This document shows, one piece after another, positions 43,157 to 52,739 of a DNA stretch of 64,000 bases. The notes under the pieces were generated by a model. It saw only the letters and a program-made list of their open reading frames with translations. It did not search any database and was not told where the DNA came from. This stretch comes from Aporrectodea caliginosa (taxonomy: Eukaryota; Annelida; Clitellata; Crassiclitellata; Lumbricidae): assembly GCA_020284085.1 (NCBI GenBank), contig JACEVL010000130.1:4401076-4465075 (forward strand), written 5' to 3'. Both the position numbers and the translations under genes were made by a program. Numbering within the stretch: the stretch's first letter is position 1; each line of letters opens with the position of its first letter.

Positions 43157-43401
43157 TCTTGTCTTGTCTTGTCTTTAGCCATCTTCAATCCGAAGTTTCG
43201 CCGCACCCTGAACTGTCTGCCTCCAGATGACTCTGTTCTCCGCTGCTCTCATCAACTGATACATGTCCAAACCCGTCCAAGATCTCATATTCTCAATCCA
43301 AGTAGTTCTTGGTCTTCGCATCCCGTTTTGTGCCCTCCATCTTTCTCCAGTCAGTCTCCACTTTTTCTCATAATGTGACCAAAATATCTCAACTTTCCCT
43401 T
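43157..43401 (-). mobile_element. 5'-truncated LINE 3' end (RTE-like) with target-site duplication
   Basis: Minus-strand translation KWRLTGERWRAQNGMRRPR, TTWIENMRSWTGLDMYQLM, RAAENRVIWRQTV is the C-terminal signature of RTE-like and related endonuclease/RT ORFs. The 3' tail is a short (GACAA)n run at 43157-43175. A 12-bp duplication TTATATGACGAG flanks it (43145-43156 and 43402-43413). It landed in the TATA box of a class II module. Confidence 0.88.
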
Positions 43402-43402
43402 T

Positions 43403-43434
43403 TATATGACGAGCATTATCCTTAAAAGAAGTGT
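43403..43434 (-). promoter_or_regulatory. PSE/TATA-like module (class II), minus strand
   Basis: Minus strand ACACTTCTTTTAAGG at 43434, CATATAAG with TATA at 43406, spacing 28 bp. The TATA is duplicated by the LINE insertion. Confidence 0.4.
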
Positions 43435-43492
43435 GTAATTCTTCGGAACAGTTCTGAGCTTTCGTATGCGGCACAATACAACTCAATGGTTA

Positions 43493-44470
43493 TGTAATGT
43501 AATGTAATGTAATGTAATAAAACATTTATAAAGCGCCACTTAAGAGTCTCTCAGAAGCGCTCTACACGTGGCCATCAGACAGCTGGAAAAAATGCGTCTT
43601 TAATAGTTTAGAGAAAACTATAGGCCTATAGCCGCGTGCAGCACGCACAGACGGCGGAAGAGCGTTCCAGATCCGTGGCGCCGCAATCGAGAAGTCCCGA
43701 CGAGCACAGGTGGTGGTTCGAAACGAAGGTATCATCAAGTCATTTCGCGAGGCAGACCGGAGAGCCCGCCGACCAGTTTGAGTGCCAACTGGAAGGCACA
43801 GTTCAGCAATGTAGTCCGGAGCAGAACCAGTCGTAGCCTTCCAAATCAGCGTAGCAATTTTGAATTGCACACGATCAGCAACTGGAAGCCAGTGGAGCTC
43901 ATGACGCATGTAGTCAGATATGTGCGAATATCTCGGTAGATCAGCCAGAAGTCTGGCTGCCGCATTCTGAACAAGCTGAAGTTGATGAAGACGGAACTCA
44001 GGGAGGCCCAGGAGGACCCCATTACAGTAGTCAAGACGTGTGAGGACGAAGGAGTGTATTAGCACAGCGGCAGCGCTTAGCGACAGCGTTCTCCGTATAA
44101 CTCGGATCTGCCGGAGCTCATAATAGCTAATCCTGGAGATATGTGATACATGATCAGCCATCGTAAGCCCACCATCAAGAAGCACCACATTACAGGACTG
44201 TCCAGTAAGTGATGCCGATGCAAGAGCATTTTTATCGATTCTACAACGTGCACGTGTTGTACCGAACCATATAAACTGTGACTTGCTCGGGTTGAGTCTA
44301 AGACGATTGGCAGACATCCAGTTATGTACCGTCTCAAGTGCACAATGCATTTGTTGCGCGCATACCACTGAATCCTCCGGACGACAGGACAAATACAGTT
44401 GAAGGTCATCAGCAAACTGATGAGATGTTGGACCCAGCGATGATACAACATTAGGAGATAACAGTTGGAC
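43493..44470 (-). pseudogene. LINE ORF2 3' third (CR1/L2-like), open frame with intact FADD
   Basis: The frame is open from about 44467 to 43562 on the minus strand. It reads HQFADDLQLYLSC (motif C, aspartates intact), NRLRLNPSKSQFIWFGT, LTRLDYCNGVLLGLP, QNAAARLLADLPRYSHIS, ELHWLPVADRVQFKIATLIW and PRIWNALPPSVR. The 3' end has GCGCTTCTGAGAGACTC, GGCGCTTTATAAATG and an (ATTAC)n tail (43493-43520). 5'-truncated just before motif C. Fewest disabling mutations of any retroelement here, so among the youngest. Confidence 0.92.
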
Positions 44471-45071
44471 TCCTAAAGGCCTTTTATATTAATTAAGAGG
44501 TACAAAACTGAAATAGTAGAAGAATCCGATAAATACAGACCTCCATATTTACTCTGAAGCGGACGTGTCTAGCTCAGTGATTTATAATTTGCTAGGGAGT
44601 CCCAAAGAGAAAATTCACCGACTTCAACACAAATCAGTGTCTTCCGGCTTCGGTACTTCAGACAAGAGAAAAACTGATCCTGTTATAGTTTCCTATGCGA
44701 ACTCGATAGCTCAGATCTAAAATCGACGTAAAGATAAAGACTGACATTATGCAGTGCAAGGATTGTTGACCTGTAGAATAGTTTGGATGCTGGTACTATC
44801 GCAGTGGAAATTCTATAAATAATGTAGTCGAGACCCGGCGAGAATATTACCTGCCACAGTCTGTGGCTTGCATACGTTGCTCTGAAGGCCGCGTTTAAAT
44901 ACGACGCTGGTATCCTATTTTTAATGTAACGCTCTACGCAGACGTCTTTAAACAGTTTTGCGTTAATTTATATAACTGAGCAATTTGAGTAAATCTGTAA
45001 TGTATGCAACGAGAACATTGTACGATACGGTTAAACCCTTAATACTACTAATAATGGGCTGATCTTTTGAG
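44471..45071. other. No gene; repeat unit
   Basis: 44471-44815 unrecognised. 44816-45071 parallels 29620-29880 (GTCGAGACCCGGCGAGA, GGCCGCGTTTAAATACGAC, ATACGGTTAAACCC), leading to the module at 45072. Confidence 0.45.
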
Positions 45072-45107
45072 ACACCTTTAAATAGGCTCAAGCCGATGTT
45101 ATATAAA
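45072..45107 (+). promoter_or_regulatory. PSE/TATA-like module (class I)
   Basis: ACACCTTTAAATAGGCTC at 45072, TTATATAAATG with TATA at 45100, spacing 28 bp. Confidence 0.45.
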
Positions 45108-45549
45108 TGACGCAATTTTTATTCGTTCAATTCTTGATCTTTTGTCTAGTTTTCTGTTACATAGGTTCGGGTTAAACGTTTCTAATCAGCAAATTGTGTC
45201 ATGATATCGCGATTGAGGGAAACCGTAAAGCATAAATTATATAATTTAAGGATGTCTAAGCAGATCATAACATTATTAGCTTAGGTTAGCTTTTGTTGAT
45301 TGTTGGATGTCAAGTAGTTTAGTCAGCAGCAAAAATATTTAAGATTAGGCCAAATCAACGGTTGTGCCCGACTACTCAACTCCACTCATGCTCGAACTCT
45401 GGTAAGGCCAGTCCAAAAACCTGGTTAAAGGAGGAGGGCATATTCTCGCATACTGCGGCACAGCTATGGTACTCGTTGTGTTAAATTAAAAAGCAGAAAA
45501 TGACACCTTTTTATGAAGCCTTGAACAGGATATACAATTATCCATGCCT
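45108..45549. repeat. Short-repeat unit with element A copy
   Basis: Parallels 22385-22760 (AATTCTTGATC, GGTTCGGGTTAAACG, AACATTATTAGCTTAGG). Element A piece at 45375-45450 (CAACTCCACTCATGCTCG, AGGCCAGTCCAAAAACC, GGAGGAGGGCATATTC). Confidence 0.55.
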
Positions 45550-46260
45550 GCTACAACTTTAACAATTGAAAATACCAAATGTTTATTTAAAAACTATTGA
45601 GCTATTATCAGTTGTTTCAGATGCAGATAATTATAATTGCTTACAAAGTTTCCAATTTTCTAGTGGATAACTTTAAGTTAACTTTAACTGTTCAAGCAAT
45701 TTCTATACTTGGCGAAAATAAATAAATATTCTCTGTAGAAGTGCCGTGGATGGAATCTAGATATATTCCACTGTGGTTTACTATTTAATTTTTTATATAT
45801 AGTATATAGGCACATTCTACTTAACTACTTTTTCAATGGGTCCTTCTACATAGCTATTTTAAATAGTGAACTAAATAGTATTGAATAATTTAAATACTAT
45901 TCAAATGGTATTTACGATTTAATTAGTATCTAAAACTTGTTCGTTTTGTGAAAATGTGTATGTGAGTGTGTGCAATATTGTGTGTTCGATATACGTGATA
46001 GCAACTTTTTTATATATAGGTTACATATATAAACTACATGGAATATTGGACTACATATTGTATATAAGAAATCAAGACGAATTTAATAATACATGAAAAT
46101 ATCTAAACATTTACAATATCTATAAATGACACTAAGCATTCTCGTTGCGTCACTGGACACCATTTTTCATTAAACTTTGAATCTATATATAGCCAAAAAG
46201 CCACGCGCGATTAAAATAATGGAAGTAAATAATCTTTTCCAAAAAGAAACGGTCAAAATC
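45550..46260. repeat. ACTATTTAAATAGT-rich repeat, copy 4
   Basis: Matches 9910-10640: AAAATACCAAATGTTTATTT, TACAAAGTTTCCAATTTTC, GTTTACTATTTAATTT, AATGGGTCCTTCTACAT, ATTTAATTAGTATC, TGGACACCATTTTTCAT. Confidence 0.65.
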
Positions 46261-47429
46261 TAAGATATGATTAAATCAATGGTTTACCCATCTACTCAAC
46301 AACAGCCACTGCTCGTACTCTGGTAGTGTCAGTCCAAAGCATGCAAAAAAACGGAGGACGACGTCAACGGCCATGACAGCCATAATGTGTCGTTTTAACA
46401 TTGGATTCGTTTTTAAGGTTGCTGCATCTATCCATCTACTGGATCCACCACCTGCTATACGCACATTCGTGACCTTCGTCAACTGCGTCCAATACTTGAT
46501 TAGTATCCACTTCGATTATTCATTTCAACTCGCCTAATGTAATTCCCTTCACTCCAGCATCGACTCCTCTCCAATATAACGTATGAAAACAATCCAGAAT
46601 CACATAACACCTGATCTCAAATCATTTCATTCGATAAGAGTTCCTCAGCTCATCCATTACAAAATAATTGTATCCCTCACCTTTGAACGATGCTGGGTCA
46701 TAACGAAGACGATTACCGTCGCCCTCCTCCTTTGCTCAGCCTTTGGACTTGCACCACCCGATAGAAACAATGAAATTAAATCCGACAATTGTACTTGTAG
46801 TTTTGAATGTTCAACGACATCTGTTGGCTGCCAGGGTCGTCATACTCGAAAAATATTTTTCTCCTAGACGAATTTAATAATTGGGTGGATCCAAACTTTG
46901 ATATCTTATAGCATCAAAGGGCGTTGACAGCAATAGGAGAATAAGGTTTTACAGTTTCCAACATCATACCTGACGTTAATCGATTTTACTGATTGTAATG
47001 TCTTCTGGACTGGTTATTGAACGAAAATTTGGATCATATAGAGTAGCTTGCAAGCTGTCTAGAAGGTGCATAATGTTTTTTTGCAATTACTATTTTTAAT
47101 GCATGATTTGATAATAACAGTCGCTGTTGCCAAAAGATGTCATTCAACTGAAAGATCAATGAATAATCGCTATAAAATTAAAAAAAAGAATAAGAATCTA
47201 TTGTCACAATCATAATTATGATTATATGATTTATAATTTCTTGTCCATTGGCAATGTTCATGAAGAATTTTTTGCTTCTAATATTTCTTGTGTGGGACAG
47301 TTATTGCGGAATTATATTTAATTTTTTGCATAAAACCATTTTATCACAATATGTGTATCAGTGTCAGATGTATTACTTTATGTCGTTAAACAATGACTAT
47401 TTGTGGTGACATTGTGAGGTTCTGTTTAG
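46261..47429. other. No gene; element A copies and hairpin units
   Basis: Forward element A at 46300-46390 and inverted copy at 46683-46760 (ACGATGCTGGGTCATAACG). 46535-46600 has weak LINE-like residues. 46800-47060 parallels 14200-14410; a degenerate minus-strand module at 47069 (ACACCT changed, TATA 29 bp away). Confidence 0.45.
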
Positions 47430-47463
47430 ACACCTTTTAATGACTTCTTTCGGACGCTATAAG
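47430..47463 (+). promoter_or_regulatory. PSE/TATA-like module (class I)
   Basis: ACACCTTTTAATGACTTC at 47430, CGCTATAAG with TATA at 47458, spacing 28 bp. An element A copy begins 85 bp further on. Confidence 0.42.
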
Positions 47464-47544
47464 TTTTTCATTTTCTTTGCAATTGCATTTATAGTAACAC
47501 TGTCTTTGTCATGTTCTCTCGCTTTCTTTGCATCGTATATGCAA

Positions 47545-47635
47545 CTCCGCTACTGCGCTACCTGTGCTAATGCCAGTCCCAAGGAAAGACGACGCTAATA
47601 ATTTTTCATATGACACAGTGTCGTTAAACAGCGAT
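47545..47635 (+). repeat. Element A copy, shortened
   Basis: GCAACTCCGCTACTGCGC, TAATGCCAGTCCCAAGG, GACGACGCTAATAATTTTTC, CAGTGTCGTTAAACAGC; the GGAGGAGGG segment is deleted. Confidence 0.65.
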
Positions 47636-47694
47636 TAACCAAATCTACTGAATCATTCCGAATTGTCGTCAATCAGTACTTTATTACGCCCAAA

Positions 47695-48290
47695 GGCAGA
47701 AACAAATCAAACGTCACAACATACATGCACACATCTGAACAAACAAAAGCAGTGACTACGAAAATGTTCGTAAAGATCATTTATGCAACTAGATTTACCG
47801 TTCAAGATGCCGGCGAGTTCAGAGTCACAAAGAAAGTGCTCAACAACGTAACACCAGAAAATGTCCTGGAGAAAATTAGATGTCGAATGAACTAGTCGCC
47901 TATAGAACATCATGCGACGTGTCGTAATAATGTGATTTAAATCTAGTCTACCAAGGCCACAAATGAAGCCTTTAACAGATTCCCATTTTAATCCAAATAA
48001 CTTTCTATAAAAAGAGTTCCAACATGCATTCAGTTCATCTGCCTGTCTCACTGTGTATTAAACTACGGCTGAGGCGTAAGTTAATATTGGCAAGCAGTAG
48101 CTTTCTTGTAAAGATAGATGAACCAACTCATTAAGATCTTTGGCACGTGCATAGATACAATTACAGGCAGAGAAAAAGATCGTCTCACCGATTCCGTGTT
48201 AAAATTAAGCGATGTACCATGATTAATCATCACACCCAAGTATGTTATTGATTGCACCCACGGAATCGATAAGTCTCACAGAGATATAAT
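47695..48290 (-). pseudogene. LINE ORF2 thumb/C-terminal fragment, second LINE lineage
   Basis: Minus-strand reading SITYLGVMINHGTSLNFN, FFSACNCIYARAKDLNEL, LQESYCLPILTYASAVV, an in-frame stop, then ELNACWNSFYRKLFGL, WESVKGFICGLGRLDLNHII and RRMMFYRRLV. This combination marks a LINE family distinct from LINE-A; I cannot name the clade with confidence. The upstream RT core is absent. Confidence 0.75.
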
Positions 48291-48315
48291 ACGGAATTCC
48301 TCTTCTGTCTTTACT

Positions 48316-48347
48316 TATAATGCGAATTTCAAACTTAAAAGAGGTGT
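48316..48347 (-). promoter_or_regulatory. PSE/TATA-like module (class II), minus strand
   Basis: Minus strand ACACCTCTTTTAAGTTTG at 48347, ATTATAAG with TATA at 48319, spacing 28 bp. Confidence 0.42.
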
Positions 48348-48736
48348 GTAATGATTTTGAACAACGCCCACTGCTAGTTTGCTACAGGTAATTTTTTTTA
48401 GAAAGCTTGCAATTTTCAACCGCTTCACTTTGAGTTAATTCCAACTGTATAAGCAGTTCTTTCTCTTGGTGAGAATTACTAAATAGTCTCTCTACTTGAG
48501 CACTAGATTGAATTTAAATTTATTCTACTGTCTCTATGGAAATGACCTCCTCATATTTAACCACATTATTTTGTACTTGATATTTAAATCGTTTTCATTT
48601 CACTTACAACCTGAAAATAAACATCTCATTGACTTGTAACATATTCATCAGCACAACATCGACACTTTTCTCAGCCAATTTTTACAGATTTCTCAACAGC
48701 AGCTGACGATTAAAGGCTTTCAGGCATCTATTACAA
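48348..48736. other. No gene; partial ACTATT repeat
   Basis: 48395-48540 resembles the end of the ACTATTTAAATAGT-rich repeat (GAAAGCTTGCAATTTTC, GAATTACTAAATAG, TTTAAATTTATTC). The rest is unrecognised. Confidence 0.45.
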
Positions 48737-48890
48737 GGATCCTGAGTGGCCGAGTGGGTTGGTTCCCGCTCGTCACGCCGGCGCCCCGGGTTCGCTTCCC
48801 GGTCGGGTCGGTTTATCAGAGATTAATTTCTCGGATCTTTACTGCGGGTGGCTCGGTCGCATTATAAACGTGGAGTACACTACAACACAC
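48737..48890 (+). mobile_element. SINE-L, tRNA-derived SINE with long-variable-arm head
   Basis: GGATCCTGAGTGGCCGAGTG then GTTGGTTCCCGCTCG is a type-II (Leu/Ser-like) tRNA head; B box GGGTTCGCTTCCC. Body GTCGGTTTATCAGAGATTAA, TTTCTCGGATC, GCGGGTGGCTCGGTCGC. Ends CGTGGAGTACACTAC with an ACAACACACAACGCAAC stretch. Not a working tRNA gene: the acceptor stem does not pair and the body continues past it. Related composite copy at 54087. Confidence 0.85.
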
Positions 48891-48908
48891 AACGCAACAC
48901 AATATACT

Positions 48909-49135
48909 GGGGCGCGGTGGTTTGGGGTATGTTCGGTGCCTTGCAGCTGGAGGGTTGCGGGTTCGAATCCACCTCAAAGTCGCCGCGTAGGGACCCTGGG
49001 CAAGTCCTTCACTCGCAATTGCTCATGCGCTTCGGCGTGAAACTTTGATTCAGCGTTCGCGCAGTAGTCGGGAGCGCCTCTGAATGGGAAATCTGGTAGG
49101 GGCGCTATAACAAGTGTTCAAATACAATACAATAC
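48909..49135 (+). mobile_element. SINE-G, full length
   Basis: GGGGCGCGGTGGTTTGGGG head, exact B box GGTTCGAATCC, GGGCAAGTCCTTCACTCGC body, 3' end GGGAGCGCCTCTGAATGGG, GGGGCGCTATAACAAGTG, AATACAATACAATAC. It lies 18 bp after the SINE-L. Confidence 0.92.
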
Positions 49136-49224
49136 TAAAACACTGAAACAGAATGAGCGTCGTGAAACACTTGTAAACATCACAGAACCCTGGAAACATG
49201 CAGAACCGCTCTTCCACATTTACA

Positions 49225-49256
49225 TATATGGCAAAAATAAAACTTAAAAGAGGTGT
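49225..49256 (-). promoter_or_regulatory. PSE/TATA-like module (class II), minus strand
   Basis: Minus strand ACACCTCTTTTAAG at 49256, CATATATG with TATA at 49228, spacing 28 bp. Confidence 0.42.
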
Positions 49257-50060
49257 GTAATTATCTTCAACAGTTATCACCTTTCGTATCTTATATTATA
49301 TTAGAGGTCGTTGTTTCGTATGGCATAACACAGAACCGGTAGTTGGTAAGTTCCTATTCAACGACACTGCCACATGGCAAAGATGATTAGTATCACCCTC
49401 CTCCTTTCTCATGGCTTGGGACTGGTACTGTACCGCTCTTCTTCTTTCTCGTAATAGGGATAACGACATATTTTGACGAGATGTACAATTATTTTCACCA
49501 GTTCTCATCGTTCGTTTCGGCATAATACAGCCATAAATTTAATTCAGACGCTGCCCCTACTCTGATGGCGCTAGACCAAAGCCTGGATAAAGAAGAAGGG
49601 CGACCGAAACAAACTCTAGGATCCACAAAATGCTAAACTGCTGCTGTAAGCTGGCAGTGTGTGTCTAAAGCCTGGATAAATGAGGAGGGCAACGCTAATC
49701 ATATTTGTTAAACAGGAACTAATCAACTGTGCTCCTGCTTTATACCCGAATGGCAAAACTATCATCAGAGCATTGAAGGAAAAATTCCAACAATAATCGA
49801 AAATTATAGAAAGGAACGACAGTAGTTATAGCAACATTGTCGCCAATTTCCATTGATGTCATATGGCGACGTTTTAATGTTTCAACTCTAAATGATACTA
49901 ATCGCTACTTGCTTAAGAAAATACTGACCTTCTAAACTAAAATTGAGAGCTACACGAATTAGTTTAGTTAATTATAAGGTACGGTTGGACGTCAACGACC
50001 CTGCCAGTCGTAAGCTTTCGTTAAACTCACAATACTGCGTATAACGCTACGATCTCCTTC
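49257..50060. repeat. Repeat R4, copy 1, with element A copies
   Basis: 49545-50060 aligns with 57690-58370 (GCGCTAGACCAAAGCCTGG, AATCAACTGTGCTCCTG, TTTATACCCG, CATCAGAGCATTGAAGG, GTCAACGACCCTGCCAGTCG). Element A pieces at 49356-49440 (inverted), 49545-49600 and 49635-49720. 49835-49885 is a hairpin unit. Confidence 0.6.
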
Positions 50061-50061
50061 G

Positions 50062-50096
50062 ACACCTTTAATTTACTTTTACACATAGCTATATAG
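50062..50096 (+). promoter_or_regulatory. PSE/TATA-like module (class I)
   Basis: ACACCTTTAATTTAC at 50062, CTATATAG with TATA at 50090, spacing 28 bp. Confidence 0.42.
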
Positions 50097-50135
50097 TTGA
50101 TATTTAGTTGATATTTTAGCCCAATCATTACTCCA

Positions 50136-50249
50136 ACTCCGCCACTGTTTGCTTTCTGACAGTGCCAGTCCCAAGCCTGGATAAAGGAGGAGGGCGACGC
50201 TAATGGTCCTTGTTACCACACAGCTAGTCGTTAAACAGAAAAACCACCA
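50136..50249 (+). mobile_element. Element A retroposed copy with 15-bp target-site duplication
   Basis: ACTCCGCCACTGTTTGCTTT start, GTCGTTAAACAGAAAAACC end. CCAATCATTACTCCA is repeated exactly at 50121-50135 and 50250-50264. Its 3' stem is TGGT/ACCA (50204-50207 and 50215-50218) around CCTTGTT. Confidence 0.95.
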
Positions 50250-50264
50250 CCAATCATTACTCCA

Positions 50265-50922
50265 GTCCTCCACAAGTAGGCCTACATAGCATTGAATAAT
50301 GTCTAAATTATAGTTGTTGCTAACGGCCCTGGCAGCCACAAGATGTCGTTTAATACTGGATGCAACCATTGCTTTCCATGTCGCTATTCATTGCATTACG
50401 ACATTTTCTGGCTGCTAAGTCCCTCACAATCGACCGCTTCTGAGGCAAGGCAATCGCCATCTATATACGCGACTGGATTTTATTCCAACGTGAACGGATT
50501 CTACTAGTTTTAACCACATAATCTTTAGGCTTGAAAGGCCGTTGGCTTCCGGAGGAAAACTCCATTGTACAGTTCTCAGCTACGTAGCTTACGAATTAAC
50601 GTTTTCAATGAGCAAAGTGTGCCATGAACTCGCGATTGAAGGAAATTGTGAAAGAGATATTATATTTATAAATGTCTAAGCAGATCACAACAGGTTAGGT
50701 TACTTGCTTTTTAACGACGCTGAAGAGAAAGAGGATAGCGATTGCTTATGCTAAGAAATAGTTAAACGACATCTGGCATCAGAGGCTGTTAGCGTCTATA
50801 GAAAATGTCTCGTGCAGTTTTATGGTGTGTTCTTGCACTAACGATTAAATGGATCCACAGTTTAACGGCAGCTTATGACAACATAGGCCGTTAACCTGTG
50901 GATCCAAATCCAATTGTTCATT
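50265..50922. other. No gene; units related to 28050-28450
   Basis: 50380-50720 follows the order of R1 (GCATTACGACATTTTCTGG, CCTCACAATCGACCGCTTCTG, GGCTTGAAAGGCCGTTGGC, CGATTGAAGGAAATTGTGAA). An inverted element B remnant at 50850-50905 contains AACGGCAGCTTATGACAAC. Confidence 0.5.
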
Positions 50923-51033
50923 AACTCCGCTACTGATCGTACTCTGTCAGTGTCAGTCCCAAGCGTGGATAAAGGAGGAGGGCGACGCTAATGATCTTTT
51001 GTTATCACACAGTGTCGTTAGACTGAATCTACA
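50923..51033 (+). mobile_element. Element A retroposed copy with target-site duplication
   Basis: AACTCCGCTACTGATCG start, GTGTCGTTAGACTGAATC end. CAATTGTTCATT flanks it at 50911-50922 and 51034-51045. Its 3' stem is TGAT/ATCA, unlike the TGGT/ACCA of the 50136 copy. Confidence 0.93.
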
Positions 51034-51045
51034 CAATTGTTCATT

Positions 51046-51440
51046 TATTTATTTATTTATTTGAAAACCATGTTTAAATAGCACACTGGTATCCAGTTTT
51101 TAATGCGACTCTGTACGTAGACGTCTTTAAAAAATGTCGTCTTATTTTATACAGCCTGGGAATTTGAAGAAATCTGTAGTGTAAGCAGTGAGAATTATCC
51201 AGTTAAACACTGGATACTACAACGATCGTTTAGACACCTTTTAAATAGGTTTAAACCGACGTTATAATAAGGATACTACATGTACAAAAGATCGTTTAGA
51301 CACCTTTAATTAGGTTTTAAACGACGTTATATATTCAACATTACATTTAATCGGTAGTGCCATGGAAATAGAATTTAGATACAAAGACTGGTAAAAAAAA
51401 CAAATAAATTAAAAATCAGTAGATTCGTATTTTTTCCATT
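51046..51440 (+). repeat. Unit with two tandem PSE/TATA-like modules
   Basis: Two modules 66 bp apart: ACACCTTTTAAATAGG at 51234 with TTATAATA (29 bp), and ACACCTTTAATTAGG at 51300 with TTATATATT (28 bp). GATCGTTTAGACACC precedes both, so the segment was duplicated. Upstream sequence parallels 29700-29850 and 53340-53500. Confidence 0.5.
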
Positions 51441-51627
51441 ATGGCATTGACCATTCTTCAGTGGAATGCACGTGGTTTGCGTGGTATTAAGGATCAACTT
51501 AAAAATTATATCTTAAAAACGTGCATTTCACCGGATGTAATATGTGTGGGGAGACCTTTTTAAAAGATCAAATTCAGTCACCAAAATTGAATGGTTACAA
51601 TATTATACGTAAGGATTGCTTAATGGG
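51441..51627 (+). pseudogene. LINE APE-type endonuclease N-terminus
   Basis: MALTILQWNARGLRGIKDQL, then YILKTCISPDVICV, a frameshift, then ETFLKDQI and LNGYNIIRK match the start of APE endonuclease domains in Jockey/CR1-type LINEs (the WNARGL and Glu-bearing ETFL motifs). It is interrupted after the RKDCL segment by LINE-A at 51628 and resumes at 52329. Confidence 0.85.
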
Positions 51628-52322
51628 CATCCATTAGCAATCTTAAATTAAACCATGCTAAGACCAGAGAAATGGTCGTTAGACGACCGAGGTCCAAAGC
51701 TATTGATCTCCCTTCCCCCATCCCTGGCATCGAGCGGGTCCAGGAGATGGTTATTTTGGGTGTCACTATCTCTGATCGGATTGGCTTTGGGGCACACATT
51801 GACAAATATGCTGCAAAGCCCGACAATCCATGTTCGCGCTACGTGTTTTGGTCGCCCATGGTCTCCACGGTCAACGTCTCTTTGACGTTGTTAGAGCTAC
51901 TACTCTCGCACGGCTACTTTATGCCTCCTCTGTTTGGTGGGGATTTGCCACTGTAGGGGAGCGTAAACGACTTAACGGTATTCTGAGAAAATTGACCCGT
52001 TCAGGCTTACTCCCTGCCGATTTTCCTAGTTTCGACAAACACTGTTCTAGAGCTGATTCTACTCTTTTTCCGTTCAATTCTCTCAAACCCTTGTCACGTC
52101 CTTCACGACCTCCTCCCTCCCTCCCCGTAAGGTCACTCCATACAATACGAGACCCAGACCACATGATCTCACCCTACCTAGAATTGATGCCTTTGCTAAA
52201 AGAAGTTTTATTATGAGAATGTTATATGACTTTGCATAAATGTTTGTATTATTTATTTTTCTGTAAGCTACTGTGCCTTTGCTGGTAGTCAAATAAAGAA
52301 TATTCTTACTTACTTACTTACT
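51628..52322 (+). mobile_element. 5'-truncated LINE-A insertion
   Basis: Reads SNLKLNHAKTREMVVRRPR, PGIERVQEMVILGVTISDR, FALRVLVAHGLHGQRLFDVV, RATTLARLLYASSVWWGFAT and a C-terminal part matching the LINE-A copy at 24670. The 3' end is GTCAAATAAAGAATATTC plus a (TTAC)n run at 52302-52326. It sits inside the endonuclease gene; a possible TAATG duplication is the only hint of a target repeat. Confidence 0.85.
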
Positions 52323-52328
52323 TACTTA

Positions 52329-52739
52329 AGTAATGAAAGGAGAGGTTTGGCTATTTACATAAAAGTGGGGCTAAATTTTAATGTATTAGATGTTGTAGAA
52401 ATTCCAAACTTTGAAATTGAAGGTATTGAAATTAATACTTTAAACGGCCATTTAAAGATTTTTAATTCATATATCACACCTTCATATAAATTTAAAAAAG
52501 AGAATATTCAAAAACATTTTCCACATAAAAGAACAATTCTTGTTGGAGATCGGAATGCTCATAATAAACTATGGGGTTGTTCTGGAACAAATTTTAGAGG
52601 TAAAATTATAGAAGAAATATTAATTGAAAATAATTTAGTAGTACTTAATACAGGTCAAGCTACCCATATTACATCAAACCAATCAAATACTCATTCTGTT
52701 GTAGATTTAAGCATAAGTTCACAAGATGTCCAGTTATCA
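52329..52739 (+). pseudogene. LINE APE-type endonuclease, continuation
   Basis: RRGLAIYIKVGLNFNVLDV, FEIEGIEINTLNGHLKIFN, SYITPSYKFKKENIQKHF, ILVGDRNAHNKLWGC and NTHSVVDLSISS. The GDFNAHN motif of the family reads GDRNAHN here. The frame ends at 52739 where a short-repeat unit begins, so the final SDH-type histidine segment is missing. Confidence 0.85.

Noticed and set aside
48737..48812. Possible tRNA-Leu or tRNA-Ser gene
   Set aside because: The A/B-box regions are tRNA-like but the acceptor arms do not pair, and the unit continues as a SINE body also found at 54087-54299 with target duplications.
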